Part shown: positions 35,611 to 44,609 of the stretch, in pieces
How the letters are laid out: every line of letters begins with the position of its first letter
Numbering within the stretch: the stretch's first letter is position 1
Origin: Terrimonas ferruginea DSM 30193
Lineage (GTDB): Bacteria; Bacteroidota; Bacteroidia; Chitinophagales; Chitinophagaceae
Reading direction: 5' to 3'
DNA: 64,000 nt
Assembly: GCF_000425585.1 (NCBI RefSeq)
Contig: NZ_KE384400.1
Span: forward strand, 215,395-279,394
The notes under the pieces: generated by a model
Databases searched by the model: none
Seen by the model: only the letters and a program-made list of their open reading frames with translations
Told to the model about the DNA's origin: nothing
Translations under genes and position numbers: made by a program

Positions 35611-36357
35611 ATGAAAAAGAATGCCTTATATACAGCCGCCTTCCTGTTTTTGTTCGGCGCTGCTCAGGCTCAGACCGGAGACTCACTGACTACAACCGCA
35701 ATGCCTTCCAGCACTGCTCAAGTGTATGCTAACTATAAACCCAAGTCTGCTGAGTTGCTGCCCATGCCCGGCGCGTTGACCACTGAAAAAGTATTCCCTG
35801 CTATTGGTAAATACCAGGTAACTGATAAAGACGGTAATAATGTTGACCTGACCGTTACCATCGATCCTGAAAACAAAGGGATTGTATGGATTGAAGGTCT
35901 TCCTCAGGGAAAAATAAAAGCATTCCTGAAAAAATCTCCCGCAGTATATAAAATTCCTGCACAAGCTCCTGCAGCTGACGAAGCTGTAGTAGAAGAAACA
36001 CAAGCTGTAGAAGCAACAGCCGGTAAAAAAGCAAAAACTCCTGTAAAAGCTGCGGCCAAAACAATTCCTGAGGGAACACTGATCTATGATCGTGACAACA
36101 ACACAGTGAATATTGTACTCGGCACCAAATACAATGAAGAAGATCCTGCTGCTGTATTTGCAACAGCAGAAGAAAAAGCAGCGGCAGAAGCTGAAGCGGC
36201 TCCGGCAGCGAAGAAATCAGCCAAGAAGCCCGTTAAAAAAGCTCCTGTAGCAAAAACATGGAAATATACAGGTACAAAAATCATGGAACCTGTTGCGGAA
36301 GCTACCACTGATGAGGCCATGCCTGCCACACAAGCACCTGCACAGCCACAGCAATAA
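35611..36357 (+). CDS. Exported Ala/Lys-rich protein, unknown function
   Basis: 248 residues with a clear signal peptide (MKKNALYTAAFLFLFGAAQAQTGD). A globular N-terminal part of about 90 residues (YKPKSAELLPMPGALTTEKVFPAIGKYQVTDKDGNNVDLTVTIDPENKGIVWIEGLPQGKIKAFLKKSPAVYKIPAQ) is followed by low-complexity stretches. The first is rich in Ala/Glu/Lys (EEKAAAEAEAAPAAKKSAKKPVKKAPVAK); between these are a short structured piece (IPEGTLIYDRDNNTVNIVLGTKYNEEDPAAVFA) and a Pro/Ala/Gln tail. The basic KKxxKKPVKKA segment could bind an anionic envelope polymer, but that is a guess. No family recognised. A terminator follows. Confidence 0.72.
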   Translation: MKKNALYTAAFLFLFGAAQAQTGDSLTTTAMPSSTAQVYANYKPKSAELLPMPGALTTEKVFPAIGKYQVTDKDGNNVDLTVTIDPENKGIVWIEGLPQGKIKAFLKKSPAVYKIPAQAPAADEAVVEETQAVEATAGKKAKTPVKAAAKTIPEGTLIYDRDNNTVNIVLGTKYNEEDPAAVFATAEEKAAAEAEAAPAAKKSAKKPVKKAPVAKTWKYTGTKIMEPVAEATTDEAMPATQAPAQPQQ

Positions 36358-36407
36358 CACACGACTGACGAATATAGCTGTCTGAAAAAATCAAACAGCC
36401 AATAATG

Positions 36408-36445
36408 AAAGAGGTTGTATCTGAAAAGATGCAGCCTCTTTTGTT
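36408..36445 (+). terminator. Intrinsic terminator after the Ala/Lys-rich protein gene
   Basis: GAGGTTGTATC pairs with GATGCAGCCTC (two wobbles) around a TGAAAA loop, extended by A/T tracts and followed by TTTTGTTTT. Confidence 0.8.
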
Positions 36446-36493
36446 TTAATGAAGAAAGGGCGTATAAAAACAAATAAAATATTTTAAGATTTC

Positions 36494-36529
36494 TTTGCAT
36501 AAACGAATGAAAATGTGCAGCTATTTTTG
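36494..36529 (+). promoter_or_regulatory. Promoter of the OmpA-family lipoprotein gene
   Basis: A perfect -7 box TATTTTTG (36522-36529) with TTTG at 36494-36497. The 24-bp spacing is longer than usual. The predicted leader is about 135 nt; the rest of this 315-bp gap contains nothing further that I can support. Confidence 0.5.
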
Positions 36530-36672
36530 CCCCGTTGAATTCTAAACCACTGCCAGCGGCGATTTTTAAGTCGGTGTAACACATTTTAAATCAAGGGAAT
36601 ACCGACCCCATTCTGCATTGGCATACTTTTGGCCCCCTGAACCAGGACATTTCAAACGCAAATTTTTTTATT

Positions 36673-37344
36673 ATGAGAAAAGTAAACAAGTACTTTATGG
36701 CGCTTGCCCTCGCTGGCCTCTTCCTGGGCGGATGTAATTCAATGAACAAAACACAAAAAGGTGCGGCTATCGGCACGGGTGGCGGCGCAGTGGTAGGTGG
36801 TATCATCGGGCGCGCGGCTGGTAATACTGCGCTTGGAGCCATCATCGGCGCAACCGTAGGTGGCGTTACCGGTGCGGTGATCGGTAAGAAAATGGATAAG
36901 CAGGCTGAAGAAATCAAAAATGAAGTACCTGGTGCAAAAGTAGAACGTGTGGAAGAAGGTATCGTAGTTGAATTCAGCAGTGCTGTATTATTCGGCTTCG
37001 ACCAGTCAGATCTCTCTGCAACAGCCAAGTCAACCCTGAACGACCTGGTAAAAATCCTGAAAAAATATCCTGATACCGACGTGGAGATCCAGGGTCATAC
37101 AGACAACCGCGGTACGGAAAAATACAACCAGGCATTATCTGAAAGAAGAGCATCAACGGTATCAAACTATATCAGTGCCAGTGGTATTCCCCTCGAGCGT
37201 CTGAGCACAATCGGTTATGGTCTTACCAAACCCAAATACAGCAATGATACTGATCAGGGCCGCGCACAAAACCGTCGCGTGGAATTCCTGATCACCGCCA
37301 ACGAAAAAATGAAAGCTGACGCGCAGAAAGAAGCCGGACAATAA
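36673..37344 (+). CDS. OmpA-family lipoprotein with glycine-zipper region
   Basis: 223 residues. Lipoprotein signal with lipobox FLGGC (Cys about 22). Then a glycine zipper (KGAAIGTGGGAVVGGIIGRAAGNTALGAIIGATVGGVTGAVIGKKMD), likely membrane-associated. Then a C-terminal OmpA/Pal peptidoglycan-binding domain: VLFGFDQSDLSATAKSTLNDLVKILKKYPDTDVEIQGHTDNRGTEKYNQALSERRASTVSNYI, ending in GRAQNRRVEFLI. The D-x-N-R-G .. N..LS..RA..V and NRRVE residues are those that bind diaminopimelate. It should tether the outer membrane to peptidoglycan, like YiaD-type proteins. Confidence 0.93.
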   Translation: MRKVNKYFMALALAGLFLGGCNSMNKTQKGAAIGTGGGAVVGGIIGRAAGNTALGAIIGATVGGVTGAVIGKKMDKQAEEIKNEVPGAKVERVEEGIVVEFSSAVLFGFDQSDLSATAKSTLNDLVKILKKYPDTDVEIQGHTDNRGTEKYNQALSERRASTVSNYISASGIPLERLSTIGYGLTKPKYSNDTDQGRAQNRRVEFLITANEKMKADAQKEAGQ

Positions 37345-37485
37345 GGTATAAGGTTGAAGGCGTAAGGTCTCAGGGTCAAGTAATAAGTTGTAAGTATTAA
37401 GTAGTAAGTATCGAAAACATGTTACAAGCCGTGCAGATCATTGACGATTCCACCATCGACGATTCACCATTGACTATTAGCCTTC
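37345..37485. repeat. AAG-type and ATTSACS heptad tract
   Basis: About ten consecutive heptads ending in AAG or a variant (gtataag gttgaag gcgtaag gtctcag ggtcaag taataag ttgtaag tattaag tagtaag, about 37346-37409) are followed by ATTGACG/ATTCACC heptads (about 37440-37478). This tract shows the 7-bp phase most clearly. Confidence 0.78.
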
Positions 37486-37516
37486 CTTCATTTTCGTTTT
37501 AACCAATCATTTTAAT

Positions 37517-38167
37517 ATGAAACAAATCAAGTTAATCCTTCCCGTCCTCGCATTAACTATCCTGGGAATGAGCGCAAGTGCACAAACTACCTTCGGCATC
37601 AGAGCCGGTGTAAACTTCTCTAACCTCAACGGCAAAGATGCCGACGACGACAACCTGGAAAACAGGATCACAACAGGATTTCATGCAGGTGTTAACGCTG
37701 AAATTCCGGTTGCTGAAGATTTCTATTTGCAACCCGGACTGTTGTTCTCGCTCAAAGGTGCTAAAACCGACAAAGATGCACTGATCGATGGTACCTATCG
37801 TTTAGGCTACATTGAATTACCCGTTAACTTCCTGTACAAGCCCGTATTGGGAACCGGTCGCCTGTTACTGGGTGTCGGACCTTACTTCGCTTACGGTGTT
37901 ACCGGTAAATTCAAAAACAACGATGGCGACGACGTGGACATCAAATTTGAGGAGGCGCCCGACAATCCGCTTAACTACGATGGTCTCTACTCGAAGCCTT
38001 TCGATGCCGGAGCCAACGTATTGTTTGGTTACGAATTCGCCAACCGCCTGTCTGCACAACTGAATGCACAACTCGGCCTGGTGAATACCAACGCCTATGG
38101 CGGCGACGCAAAAGTTAAAAACACCGTATTCGGTATTTCCCTGGGCTATCGCTTCGGAGGAAAATAA
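37517..38167 (+). CDS. Outer-membrane beta-barrel protein (porin family)
   Basis: 216 residues with a signal peptide (MKQIKLILPVLALTILGMSASAQ) and a small beta-barrel of the OMP_b-brl_2 type common in Bacteroidota. It opens TTFGIRAGVNFSNLNG, with later strands GFHAGVNAEIPVAEDFYLQPGLLFSLKGAK, YIELPVNFLYKPVLGTGRLLLGVGPYFAYGVTG, and ends VFGISLGYRFGGK. The acidic loop DADDDNLEN and NNDGDDVD may bind cations. Role unknown; followed by a hairpin terminator whose T-run overlaps the next promoter. Confidence 0.88.
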   Translation: MKQIKLILPVLALTILGMSASAQTTFGIRAGVNFSNLNGKDADDDNLENRITTGFHAGVNAEIPVAEDFYLQPGLLFSLKGAKTDKDALIDGTYRLGYIELPVNFLYKPVLGTGRLLLGVGPYFAYGVTGKFKNNDGDDVDIKFEEAPDNPLNYDGLYSKPFDAGANVLFGYEFANRLSAQLNAQLGLVNTNAYGGDAKVKNTVFGISLGYRFGGK

Positions 38168-38198
38168 AAATTGTCTATCAGCTCAGCAAATGTCATGG

Positions 38199-38228
38199 AG
38201 CCACCTTCGGGTGGCTTTATGCTTTTTT
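38199..38228 (+). terminator. Intrinsic terminator after the porin-family gene
   Basis: AGCCACC, a TTCG tetraloop and GGTGGCT, followed by TTATG and a run of six T. The T-run overlaps the -33 element of the next promoter. Confidence 0.75.
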
Positions 38229-38256
38229 GGTGGAATGATATTTCTCGTTATCTTTG
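38226..38256 (+). promoter_or_regulatory. Promoter P1 of the met operon riboswitch transcript
   Basis: TTTG (38226-38229), exactly 19 bp, then TATCTTTG (38249-38256): a textbook Bacteroidota housekeeping promoter. The start of transcription is predicted near 38262, about 13 nt before the SAM aptamer. Confidence 0.8.
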
Positions 38257-38274
38257 CGCCAGTTCTTTCAATCA

Positions 38275-38381
38275 CTTATCAAGAAAGGCTGAGGGTAATG
38301 GCCCGCAGACGCCTTGACAACCTCTCCTGGTTTTACCAGGAAAAGGTGCCAATTCCAACCCCGGAAACGGGGACAGATAAG
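38275..38381 (+). promoter_or_regulatory. SAM-I (S-box) riboswitch aptamer
   Basis: A 107-nt class I S-adenosylmethionine aptamer. Closing helix P1 is CTTATC (38275-38280) with GATAAG (38376-38381). The kink-turn and core segments AAGAAAGGCTGAGGG, TGGCCC, GACGCCTTGACAACCT and AAGGTGCCAATTCC appear in the canonical order, with a P3 hairpin (CTCCTGG..CCAGGA) and a P4 hairpin (CCCCGGAAACGGGG). It precedes metY-metX-hom, the expected target. High SAM should favour the terminator at 38426-38458. Family assignment is from sequence signature; ligand binding is established knowledge for the class. Confidence 0.94.
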
Positions 38382-38425
38382 TCAGATTCCAAGCTTTATT
38401 ACAATGCCTCACCGCAAAATATATT

Positions 38426-38458
38426 AGCTCATCTGAATTTATCGGGTGAGCTTTTTTT
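38426..38458 (+). terminator. Riboswitch expression-platform terminator
   Basis: AGCTCATC (38426-38433) pairs with GGGTGAGCT (to 38452) and is followed by seven T. An alternative antiterminator pairing is visible: CTCACC (38408-38413) with GGTGAG (38445-38450), which would destroy the terminator. This fits SAM-dependent premature termination. Confidence 0.85.
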
Positions 38459-38648
38459 ATGCCCACCCGGCCGTTGTTCTCCCCTCTCTGCAAGTGATCC
38501 CAATTAAATTGTAAAAACAGGTTATTGTACTGTTGCCCGTGAACCGCATCCATGACGAAGCGTTATGTGTCTTCATCTGTTACCGGCATCACCATACAAA
38601 CAAACACCTGTTCATTTTTAACGGTTAAAAAATTTTAACAAACAAAAA

Positions 38649-38681
38649 TTTGGGAAGCTGGAAAAATGTCTAGTATCTTAG
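38649..38681 (+). promoter_or_regulatory. Candidate second promoter P2 upstream of the leader peptide
   Basis: TTTG (38649-38652), 21 bp, TATCTTAG (38674-38681; one mismatch to TAnnTTTG). It would start transcription near 38688, about 7 nt before the leader-peptide ATG and downstream of the SAM riboswitch terminator. Confidence 0.55.
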
Positions 38682-38689
38682 TAGAGTAA

Positions 38690-40195
<1,506 letters not shown>

Positions 40196-40197
40196 TC

Positions 40198-41265
40198 ATG
40201 GAATCAGTATTCAGATACGAACAACCTTTTGAACTCGAATCGGGCATTTCCCTGCCTTCGTTTCACCTGGCGTATACAACCTACGGTCAGTTGAATGCAG
40301 ACAAGTCCAACGTGGTATGGATATTCCACGCGTTGACGGCCAACAGCAGTCCTGCCGAATGGTGGCCGGGACTGGTGGGCGAAGGCAAGTTCTTTGATCC
40401 CGAACGTTACTTTATCATTTGTGTCAACAAACCGGGAAGCCCGTATGGCAGTATTTCACCGCTGAGTATTAATCCGGCAACAGGTGAACCTTATTACAGC
40501 GACTTCCCGGTTTTCACGATCCGCGACATAATCCGTACTTATCGCCACCTGCGATTGCATCTCGGCATCGAACGGATTCATATCGGGCTCGGTGGCAGCA
40601 CGGGTGGTATGCAGTTACTCGAATGGGCCATTGAAGAACCTTCCCTGTTCGAATACATTGTTCCTATTGTAACCAATGCTGCCTTGTCACCATGGGCCGT
40701 GGCTTTCAACGCTTCGCAGCGCATGGCCATAGAAGCCGACAGTACCTGGCTGGAAAGACGTGAAGATGCCGGTCAAAAAGGATTGGCCGCCGCGCGCTCC
40801 ATTGCCCTGCTCTCCTATCGTCATTACAATGGCTATGGCATCACGCAGCCGCGCGACAAATCTTTTGTTCCGCTGTCCAAAGATGTACGTTATGCCGCTG
40901 ATAACTACCAGCGTTACCAGGGATTGAAATTGACCAATCGTTTTACGGCGCTTTGTTATTATCGTCTTTCGCAAAGCATGGACAGTCATGACGTGGGGCG
41001 TAACCGCGGTGGTGTGGAAGAGGCTTTATCGCAGATACGTGCAAAAGCATTGGTCATTGGTATCCGGTCGGATGTGTTATATCCCATCACTGAACAGGAA
41101 TACCTGCGCGATCATATCAAAGATGCGGATCTGCTGAGCATTTCCAGTGATTTTGGTCACGATGGTTTTTTGCTTGAATATGAAAAAATAGAAACGGCGC
41201 TGAAGAAATTCATCCGTGCCGAAAATGTATCGCCTCTTAAAATTGTCACCAATAAATACCGGTAA
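40198..41265 (+). CDS. metX: Homoserine O-acetyltransferase
   Basis: Acylates homoserine (acetyl-CoA donor expected) to give the substrate of MetY. 355 residues, alpha/beta-hydrolase fold of the MetX type: FELESGISLPSFHLAYTTYGQLNADKSNVVWIFHALTANS, nucleophile elbow IGLGGSTGGMQLLEWAI, catalytic Asp in IGIRSDVLYPITEQ and His in SDFGHDGFLLEYEKI. The elbow reads GGSTGG rather than the common GGSMGG. Acetyl versus succinyl specificity is taken from pairing with an O-acetylhomoserine sulfhydrylase, not proven by sequence. It starts 3 bp after metY, so it is in the same operon. Confidence 0.93.
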   Translation: MESVFRYEQPFELESGISLPSFHLAYTTYGQLNADKSNVVWIFHALTANSSPAEWWPGLVGEGKFFDPERYFIICVNKPGSPYGSISPLSINPATGEPYYSDFPVFTIRDIIRTYRHLRLHLGIERIHIGLGGSTGGMQLLEWAIEEPSLFEYIVPIVTNAALSPWAVAFNASQRMAIEADSTWLERREDAGQKGLAAARSIALLSYRHYNGYGITQPRDKSFVPLSKDVRYAADNYQRYQGLKLTNRFTALCYYRLSQSMDSHDVGRNRGGVEEALSQIRAKALVIGIRSDVLYPITEQEYLRDHIKDADLLSISSDFGHDGFLLEYEKIETALKKFIRAENVSPLKIVTNKYR

Positions 41266-41301
41266 TGCCACGGGCACAAAGGCATAAAAACAACTCGCAA
41301 C

Positions 41302-42561
41302 ATGGAAACGCATAAACAACTCGGCATCGGCCTCTTCGGATTTGGTGTGGTAGGTGAAGGCCTTTACAAAGTTTTACAACAAACACCATCACTCAGTGCA
41401 AGACTGAAAAAAGTGTGCATCCGCAACCCGGAGAAACAACGCAATGCCCCTGCAGAACTCTTTACCACCGACCGTTCCGTTCTTCTCAACGATCCTGAGA
41501 TCAATGTAATCGTGGAGGTGATCGATGATGCCAATGCTGCCTTCGCCATTATAACCGAAGCGTTGAAAAATGGTAAGGATGTAGTAAGCGCCAGCAAGAA
41601 AATGATTGCAGAACACCTGGATGAATTGCTCGCGCTGCAACAACAAACCGGCCGTTCTTTGCTCTACGAAGCTGCCGCCTGCGCCTCTATTCCTGTTATC
41701 CGCAATCTCGAAGAATATTACGACAACGATCTGCTGCATTCTATCCGAGCGATCGTCAACGGCTCTACCAATTTCATTCTTACCAAAATGTTTGAAGAGG
41801 GATTGGATTTCCGTCAGGCCTTATTACTGGCGCAACAATTGGGCTTTGCCGAAAGCAATCCATCACTCGACGTGGAAGGTTATGATGCAGTGAATAAATG
41901 GACATTCCTGTTGACACACGCTTATGGCATTACCGCGTCTCCGGAAAATATTTTATTCAATGGCATCCAGAACATCCACGCCGGTGATGCAGCGGTTGCG
42001 CTGGCCCGTCACCAACAGATCAAACTGGTAGCACAGGCGCAGAAATTACAGAACGGCCAGGTTGCCGCCTTTGTACTGCCGCAGTTTGTAAAGCAGGACG
42101 ACCATCTTTCGTTTGTAAAAAATGAATACAATGGTGTGGTAATCGAAAGTGGTTTCGCCGACAAACAATTCTTTTACGGAAAAGGTGCGGGTAGCCTGCC
42201 TACCGCATCGGCCGTGCTCAGTGATATCGCTGCGTTGCGTTATCAATATAAATATGAATACAAGAAACTCTACCATCATCAGCCGCACACGCTGAGCGAA
42301 GAAGTATACCTGCGGGTGTATGTAAGTTTCGAAGACTGGAAATATATTCCGCGTGAAAAGTTCGAGTGGATCGAGGAATGGCATGCACAGGAGGAAAGAA
42401 AATACCTTGTTGGCGTAATCGGTTTCCGCGAATTGAAAGATCAGACATGGTGGAAGGACAATAATACCTCATTGATTCTTGCACCCGATCCCGTTATCGA
42501 AACCGTTGAGATCCGTAAGCTCAAGAAGAAGAGCCTGGAACTGGCAGGTCTCGCACTTTAA
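41302..42561 (+). CDS. hom: Homoserine dehydrogenase
   Basis: Reduces aspartate semialdehyde to homoserine, feeding MetX. 419 residues. NAD(P)-binding N-terminus IGIGLFGFGVVGEGLYKVLQQT. Catalytic domain signatures: LYEAAACASIPVIRNLEEYYDNDLLHSIRAIVNGSTNFILTKM and AESNPSLDVEGYDAVNKWTFLLTHAYG (substrate-binding Glu/Asp and the conserved Lys). The C-terminal part (about 300-419) differs from a classical ACT domain and may be a variant regulatory region. It is third in the met operon, 36 bp after metX, and is followed by a strong terminator. It lacks a fused aspartokinase. Confidence 0.94.
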   Translation: METHKQLGIGLFGFGVVGEGLYKVLQQTPSLSARLKKVCIRNPEKQRNAPAELFTTDRSVLLNDPEINVIVEVIDDANAAFAIITEALKNGKDVVSASKKMIAEHLDELLALQQQTGRSLLYEAAACASIPVIRNLEEYYDNDLLHSIRAIVNGSTNFILTKMFEEGLDFRQALLLAQQLGFAESNPSLDVEGYDAVNKWTFLLTHAYGITASPENILFNGIQNIHAGDAAVALARHQQIKLVAQAQKLQNGQVAAFVLPQFVKQDDHLSFVKNEYNGVVIESGFADKQFFYGKGAGSLPTASAVLSDIAALRYQYKYEYKKLYHHQPHTLSEEVYLRVYVSFEDWKYIPREKFEWIEEWHAQEERKYLVGVIGFRELKDQTWWKDNNTSLILAPDPVIETVEIRKLKKKSLELAGLAL

Positions 42562-42569
42562 GGCAAATA

Positions 42570-42603
42570 ACAAATCCCCGGCCGTTGGCCGGGGATTTGT
42601 TTT
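42570..42603 (+). terminator. Intrinsic terminator of the met operon
   Basis: ACAAATCCCCGGCC and its perfect complement around a GTT loop (14-bp stem) followed by TTTC, 9 bp after the hom stop. Confidence 0.9.
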
Positions 42604-42604
42604 C

Positions 42605-43430
42605 AATAAGTCAATCAGTGAAGGAAAGTTACTCCCTTGGTTCGTGTCAATCCAACTTCACGCCACCGTTGGTCTCCAGACCAACGGGCCTGCTCAGCCT
42701 TGAGTTATGTACGAAGTTAGCCTTAACCCATCAATGCTACCTGACGCTTGCTTGTTGGTCGGGAGACCAACAAGGGCGAATAGTCAATCAGTGAATGAAG
42801 GTTTCTCCCTTGGTTCGTGTATACACCATAAGTGTTCGGAAGATTTTAAACCCTGTCAATTCATCATCACGCCACCGTTGGTCTCCAGACCAACGGGCCT
42901 GCTCAGCCTTGAGTTATGCACGAAGTTGGCCTTAACACATCAATGCTACCTGACGCCTGCTTGTTGGTCGGGAGACCAACAAGGGCGAATAGTCTATCAG
43001 TGAACATGAATGAAGGTTTCTCCCTTGGTTCGTGCATACACCATAAGTGTTCGGAAGATTTTAAACCCTGTCAATCCAACATCACGCCACCGTTGGTCTC
43101 CAGACCAACGTGCCTGCTCGCCTTGGGTTATGTACGAAGCTGGCCTTAACCCATTATTGCTACCTGACGCTTGCTTGTTGGTCAGGAGACCAATAAGGGC
43201 GAATAGTCAATCAGTGAATGAAGGTTTCTCCCTTGGTTCGTGTATACACCATAAGTGTTCGGAAGATTTTAAACCTGTCAATCCAACATCACGCCACCGT
43301 TGGTCTCCAGACCAACGGGCCTGCTCAGCCTTGAGTTATGCACGAAGTTGGCCTTAACACATCAATGCTACCTGACGCCTGCTTGTTGGTCTGGAGACCA
43401 ACAAGGGCGAATAGTCAATCAGTGAATGGA
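42605..43430. repeat. Tandem array of four ~213-bp units with internal palindromes
   Basis: Four imperfect copies (the first truncated in its left part). Each carries the palindrome GTTGGTCTCCAGACCAAC (42668, 42877, 43092, 43309; spacings 209, 215, 217 bp) and a second hairpin of the type CTTGTTGGTC/GACCAACAAG (42751, 42960, 43174, 43382). Each full unit also has half of the GGTTCGTGTATACACGAACC element (GGTTCGTGTATACACC) and a heptad piece (GTCAATC AGTGAAT). The period is not a multiple of three and copies shift frame, so the small open frames across it are not genes. It resembles a REP-like or non-autonomous element cluster, but no known class was recognised. Confidence 0.85.
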
Positions 43431-43441
43431 TCCCTCGAACT

Positions 43442-43484
43442 GGTGGTCCCTCGAGAGGCCGAAGTATTGGCTTCAGGGACCACC
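43442..43484. repeat. Compound hairpin downstream of the array
   Basis: GGTGGTCCCT (43442-43451) pairs perfectly with AGGGACCACC (43475-43484). The loop contains a further GAAG/CTTC pairing. It sits between the last array unit and the 32-bp palindrome. Confidence 0.65.
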
Positions 43485-43487
43485 CTT

Positions 43488-43519
43488 CCTCATGGTTCGT
43501 GTATACACGAACCATGAGG
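43488..43519. repeat. 32-bp perfect palindrome
   Basis: The core GGTTCGTGTATACACGAACC is extended by six further perfectly symmetric bases on each side (CCTCAT .. ATGAGG). The same 20-bp core occurs at 23982-24001. It is followed by heptads (ATTCACC TATTGAC TTATTCAC, to about 43570) that run into the stop codon of the epimerase gene. Confidence 0.9.
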
Positions 43520-43566
43520 AAAATCTTCATTTACTTTATTCACCTATTGACTTATTCACTGATTGA

Positions 43567-44520
43567 CTATTCGCCAAACCACGCATAAAATTTCTTCAAC
43601 CCTTCTTCCAATCTTGTCTGCGGATGATAGTTCAGCAACTGCTGTGCTTTGCTGATGTTGGCAAAGGTGCGTGGTACATCGCCGGGTTGTTCCGGTTCGC
43701 GGCGGATGATTGCTTTTTTTCCGGTCACGGCTTCAATGGCCGTTATTAATTCCGAAAGTGTAACTGTATAGTTGTTTCCGAGATTGATCACTTCAAATCC
43801 CGAACCGGTATACTCCATTGCTCCGATGATGCCCTGCACCGTGTCTTCCACATAAGTATAGTCCCTGCTGGTACTGCCATCGCCGTACACCGGAATTTCT
43901 TTTCCTTCTGTAATGGCTTTGGTAAACTTGTGAATAGCGAGATCGGGGCGCTGGCCGGGGCCGTACACGGTAAAGAACCTCAGCGCGATAAAACGGATAC
44001 CATACAATTTGTGATAAACGTGCCCCATCATTTCTCCGGATAATTTCGTGCTGGCATAAGGACTGATCGGCATCAGTTGCTCCTCTTCCGACCAGGGATA
44101 ATGATCGTTAACACCGTACACACTGCTGCTGGAGGCAAACACAAACTGCCGGATTTCTTTTATCCGGGCCAGCTCCAGCATATTCTGCAGTCCGATTACA
44201 TTGGCCTGCTGATAGGCCAGCGGATTTTCAATACTGGGACGTACGCCGGCTTTGGCCGCCAGGTGCACGATCACATCGACGTTACTGTCGATACGGGCTG
44301 CCAGTTGTTCACCGGTAAAGGCGGATATATCCAGTTCCAGCAATTCAAAACGCGGATCGGCGCTGAACTGTGCCAGGTTGGCGTCCTTATAAGAGCGCGG
44401 GTAGAACGGATCGAAATTATCGATACAGGTAATGCGCAGGGGTTCGGTGCGCTGCAACAGCGTTTTGATGAGGTTGCTTCCGATGAAACCGGCTCCGCCG
44501 GTGATAAGGTAGTGTTTCAT
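43567..44520 (-). CDS. NAD-dependent sugar-nucleotide epimerase (UDP-glucuronate 4-epimerase-like)
   Basis: 317 residues, extended short-chain dehydrogenase fold, acting on a nucleotide sugar in the cytosol. Rossmann motif YLITGGAGFIGSNLI; VIVHLAAKAGVRPSIENPLAY; catalytic Ser/Tyr/Lys in FASSSSVYG and ISPYASTKLSGE; FFTVYGPGQRPDLAIHKFTKAI, which is characteristic of UDP-glucuronate/galacturonate 4-epimerases. It probably provides an activated uronic acid for surface glycans; specificity is inferred. It has its own well-spaced promoter, overlapping the terminator of the T9SS cassette. The stop codon lies inside a repeat heptad (GAATAG TCAATC). Confidence 0.9.
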   Translation of the reverse strand: MKHYLITGGAGFIGSNLIKTLLQRTEPLRITCIDNFDPFYPRSYKDANLAQFSADPRFELLELDISAFTGEQLAARIDSNVDVIVHLAAKAGVRPSIENPLAYQQANVIGLQNMLELARIKEIRQFVFASSSSVYGVNDHYPWSEEEQLMPISPYASTKLSGEMMGHVYHKLYGIRFIALRFFTVYGPGQRPDLAIHKFTKAITEGKEIPVYGDGSTSRDYTYVEDTVQGIIGAMEYTGSGFEVINLGNNYTVTLSELITAIEAVTGKKAIIRREPEQPGDVPRTFANISKAQQLLNYHPQTRLEEGLKKFYAWFGE

Positions 44521-44533
44521 GCGTCTATTGCGG

Positions 44534-44563
44534 CAAAGTTAGCATAATGGCTGATGACACAAA
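44534..44563 (-). promoter_or_regulatory. Promoter of the epimerase gene
   Basis: On the minus strand, TTTG (44563-44560), 18 bp, then a perfect -7 box TAACTTTG (44541-44534), 13 bp before the ATG. The TTTG is the end of the T-run of the preceding terminator. Confidence 0.7.
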
Positions 44564-44587
44564 AAAAGAGCCCGGAGGCTCTCTTTA
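44561..44587 (-). terminator. Intrinsic terminator of the T9SS cassette
   Basis: AGAGCC/GGCTCT stem with a four-base loop, followed on the minus strand by seven to eight T residues, 23 bp after the last gene of the cassette. Confidence 0.8.
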
Positions 44588-44609
44588 AAGGGACTACATA
44601 CACTTAACG

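Noticed and set aside
38097-38507. An open frame of 136 codons covering the SAM riboswitch
   Set aside because: It overlaps the end of the porin-family gene, a terminator, the riboswitch aptamer and its terminator, and its product has no recognisable features.
42585-43357. Several overlapping open frames with similar products inside the repeat array
   Set aside because: They arise because the array repeats; spacing of 209, 215 and 217 bp shifts the reading frame between units, and there is no start context or family similarity.
42668-43405. Integron attC sites
   Set aside because: The palindromes GTTGGTCTCC.. do not fit the GTTRRRY core, there are no gene cassettes between them, and no integrase is present.
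42605-43430. A CRISPR array
   Set aside because: The units are over 200 bp, the whole unit is repeated rather than short repeats alternating with unique spacers, and there are no cas genes.
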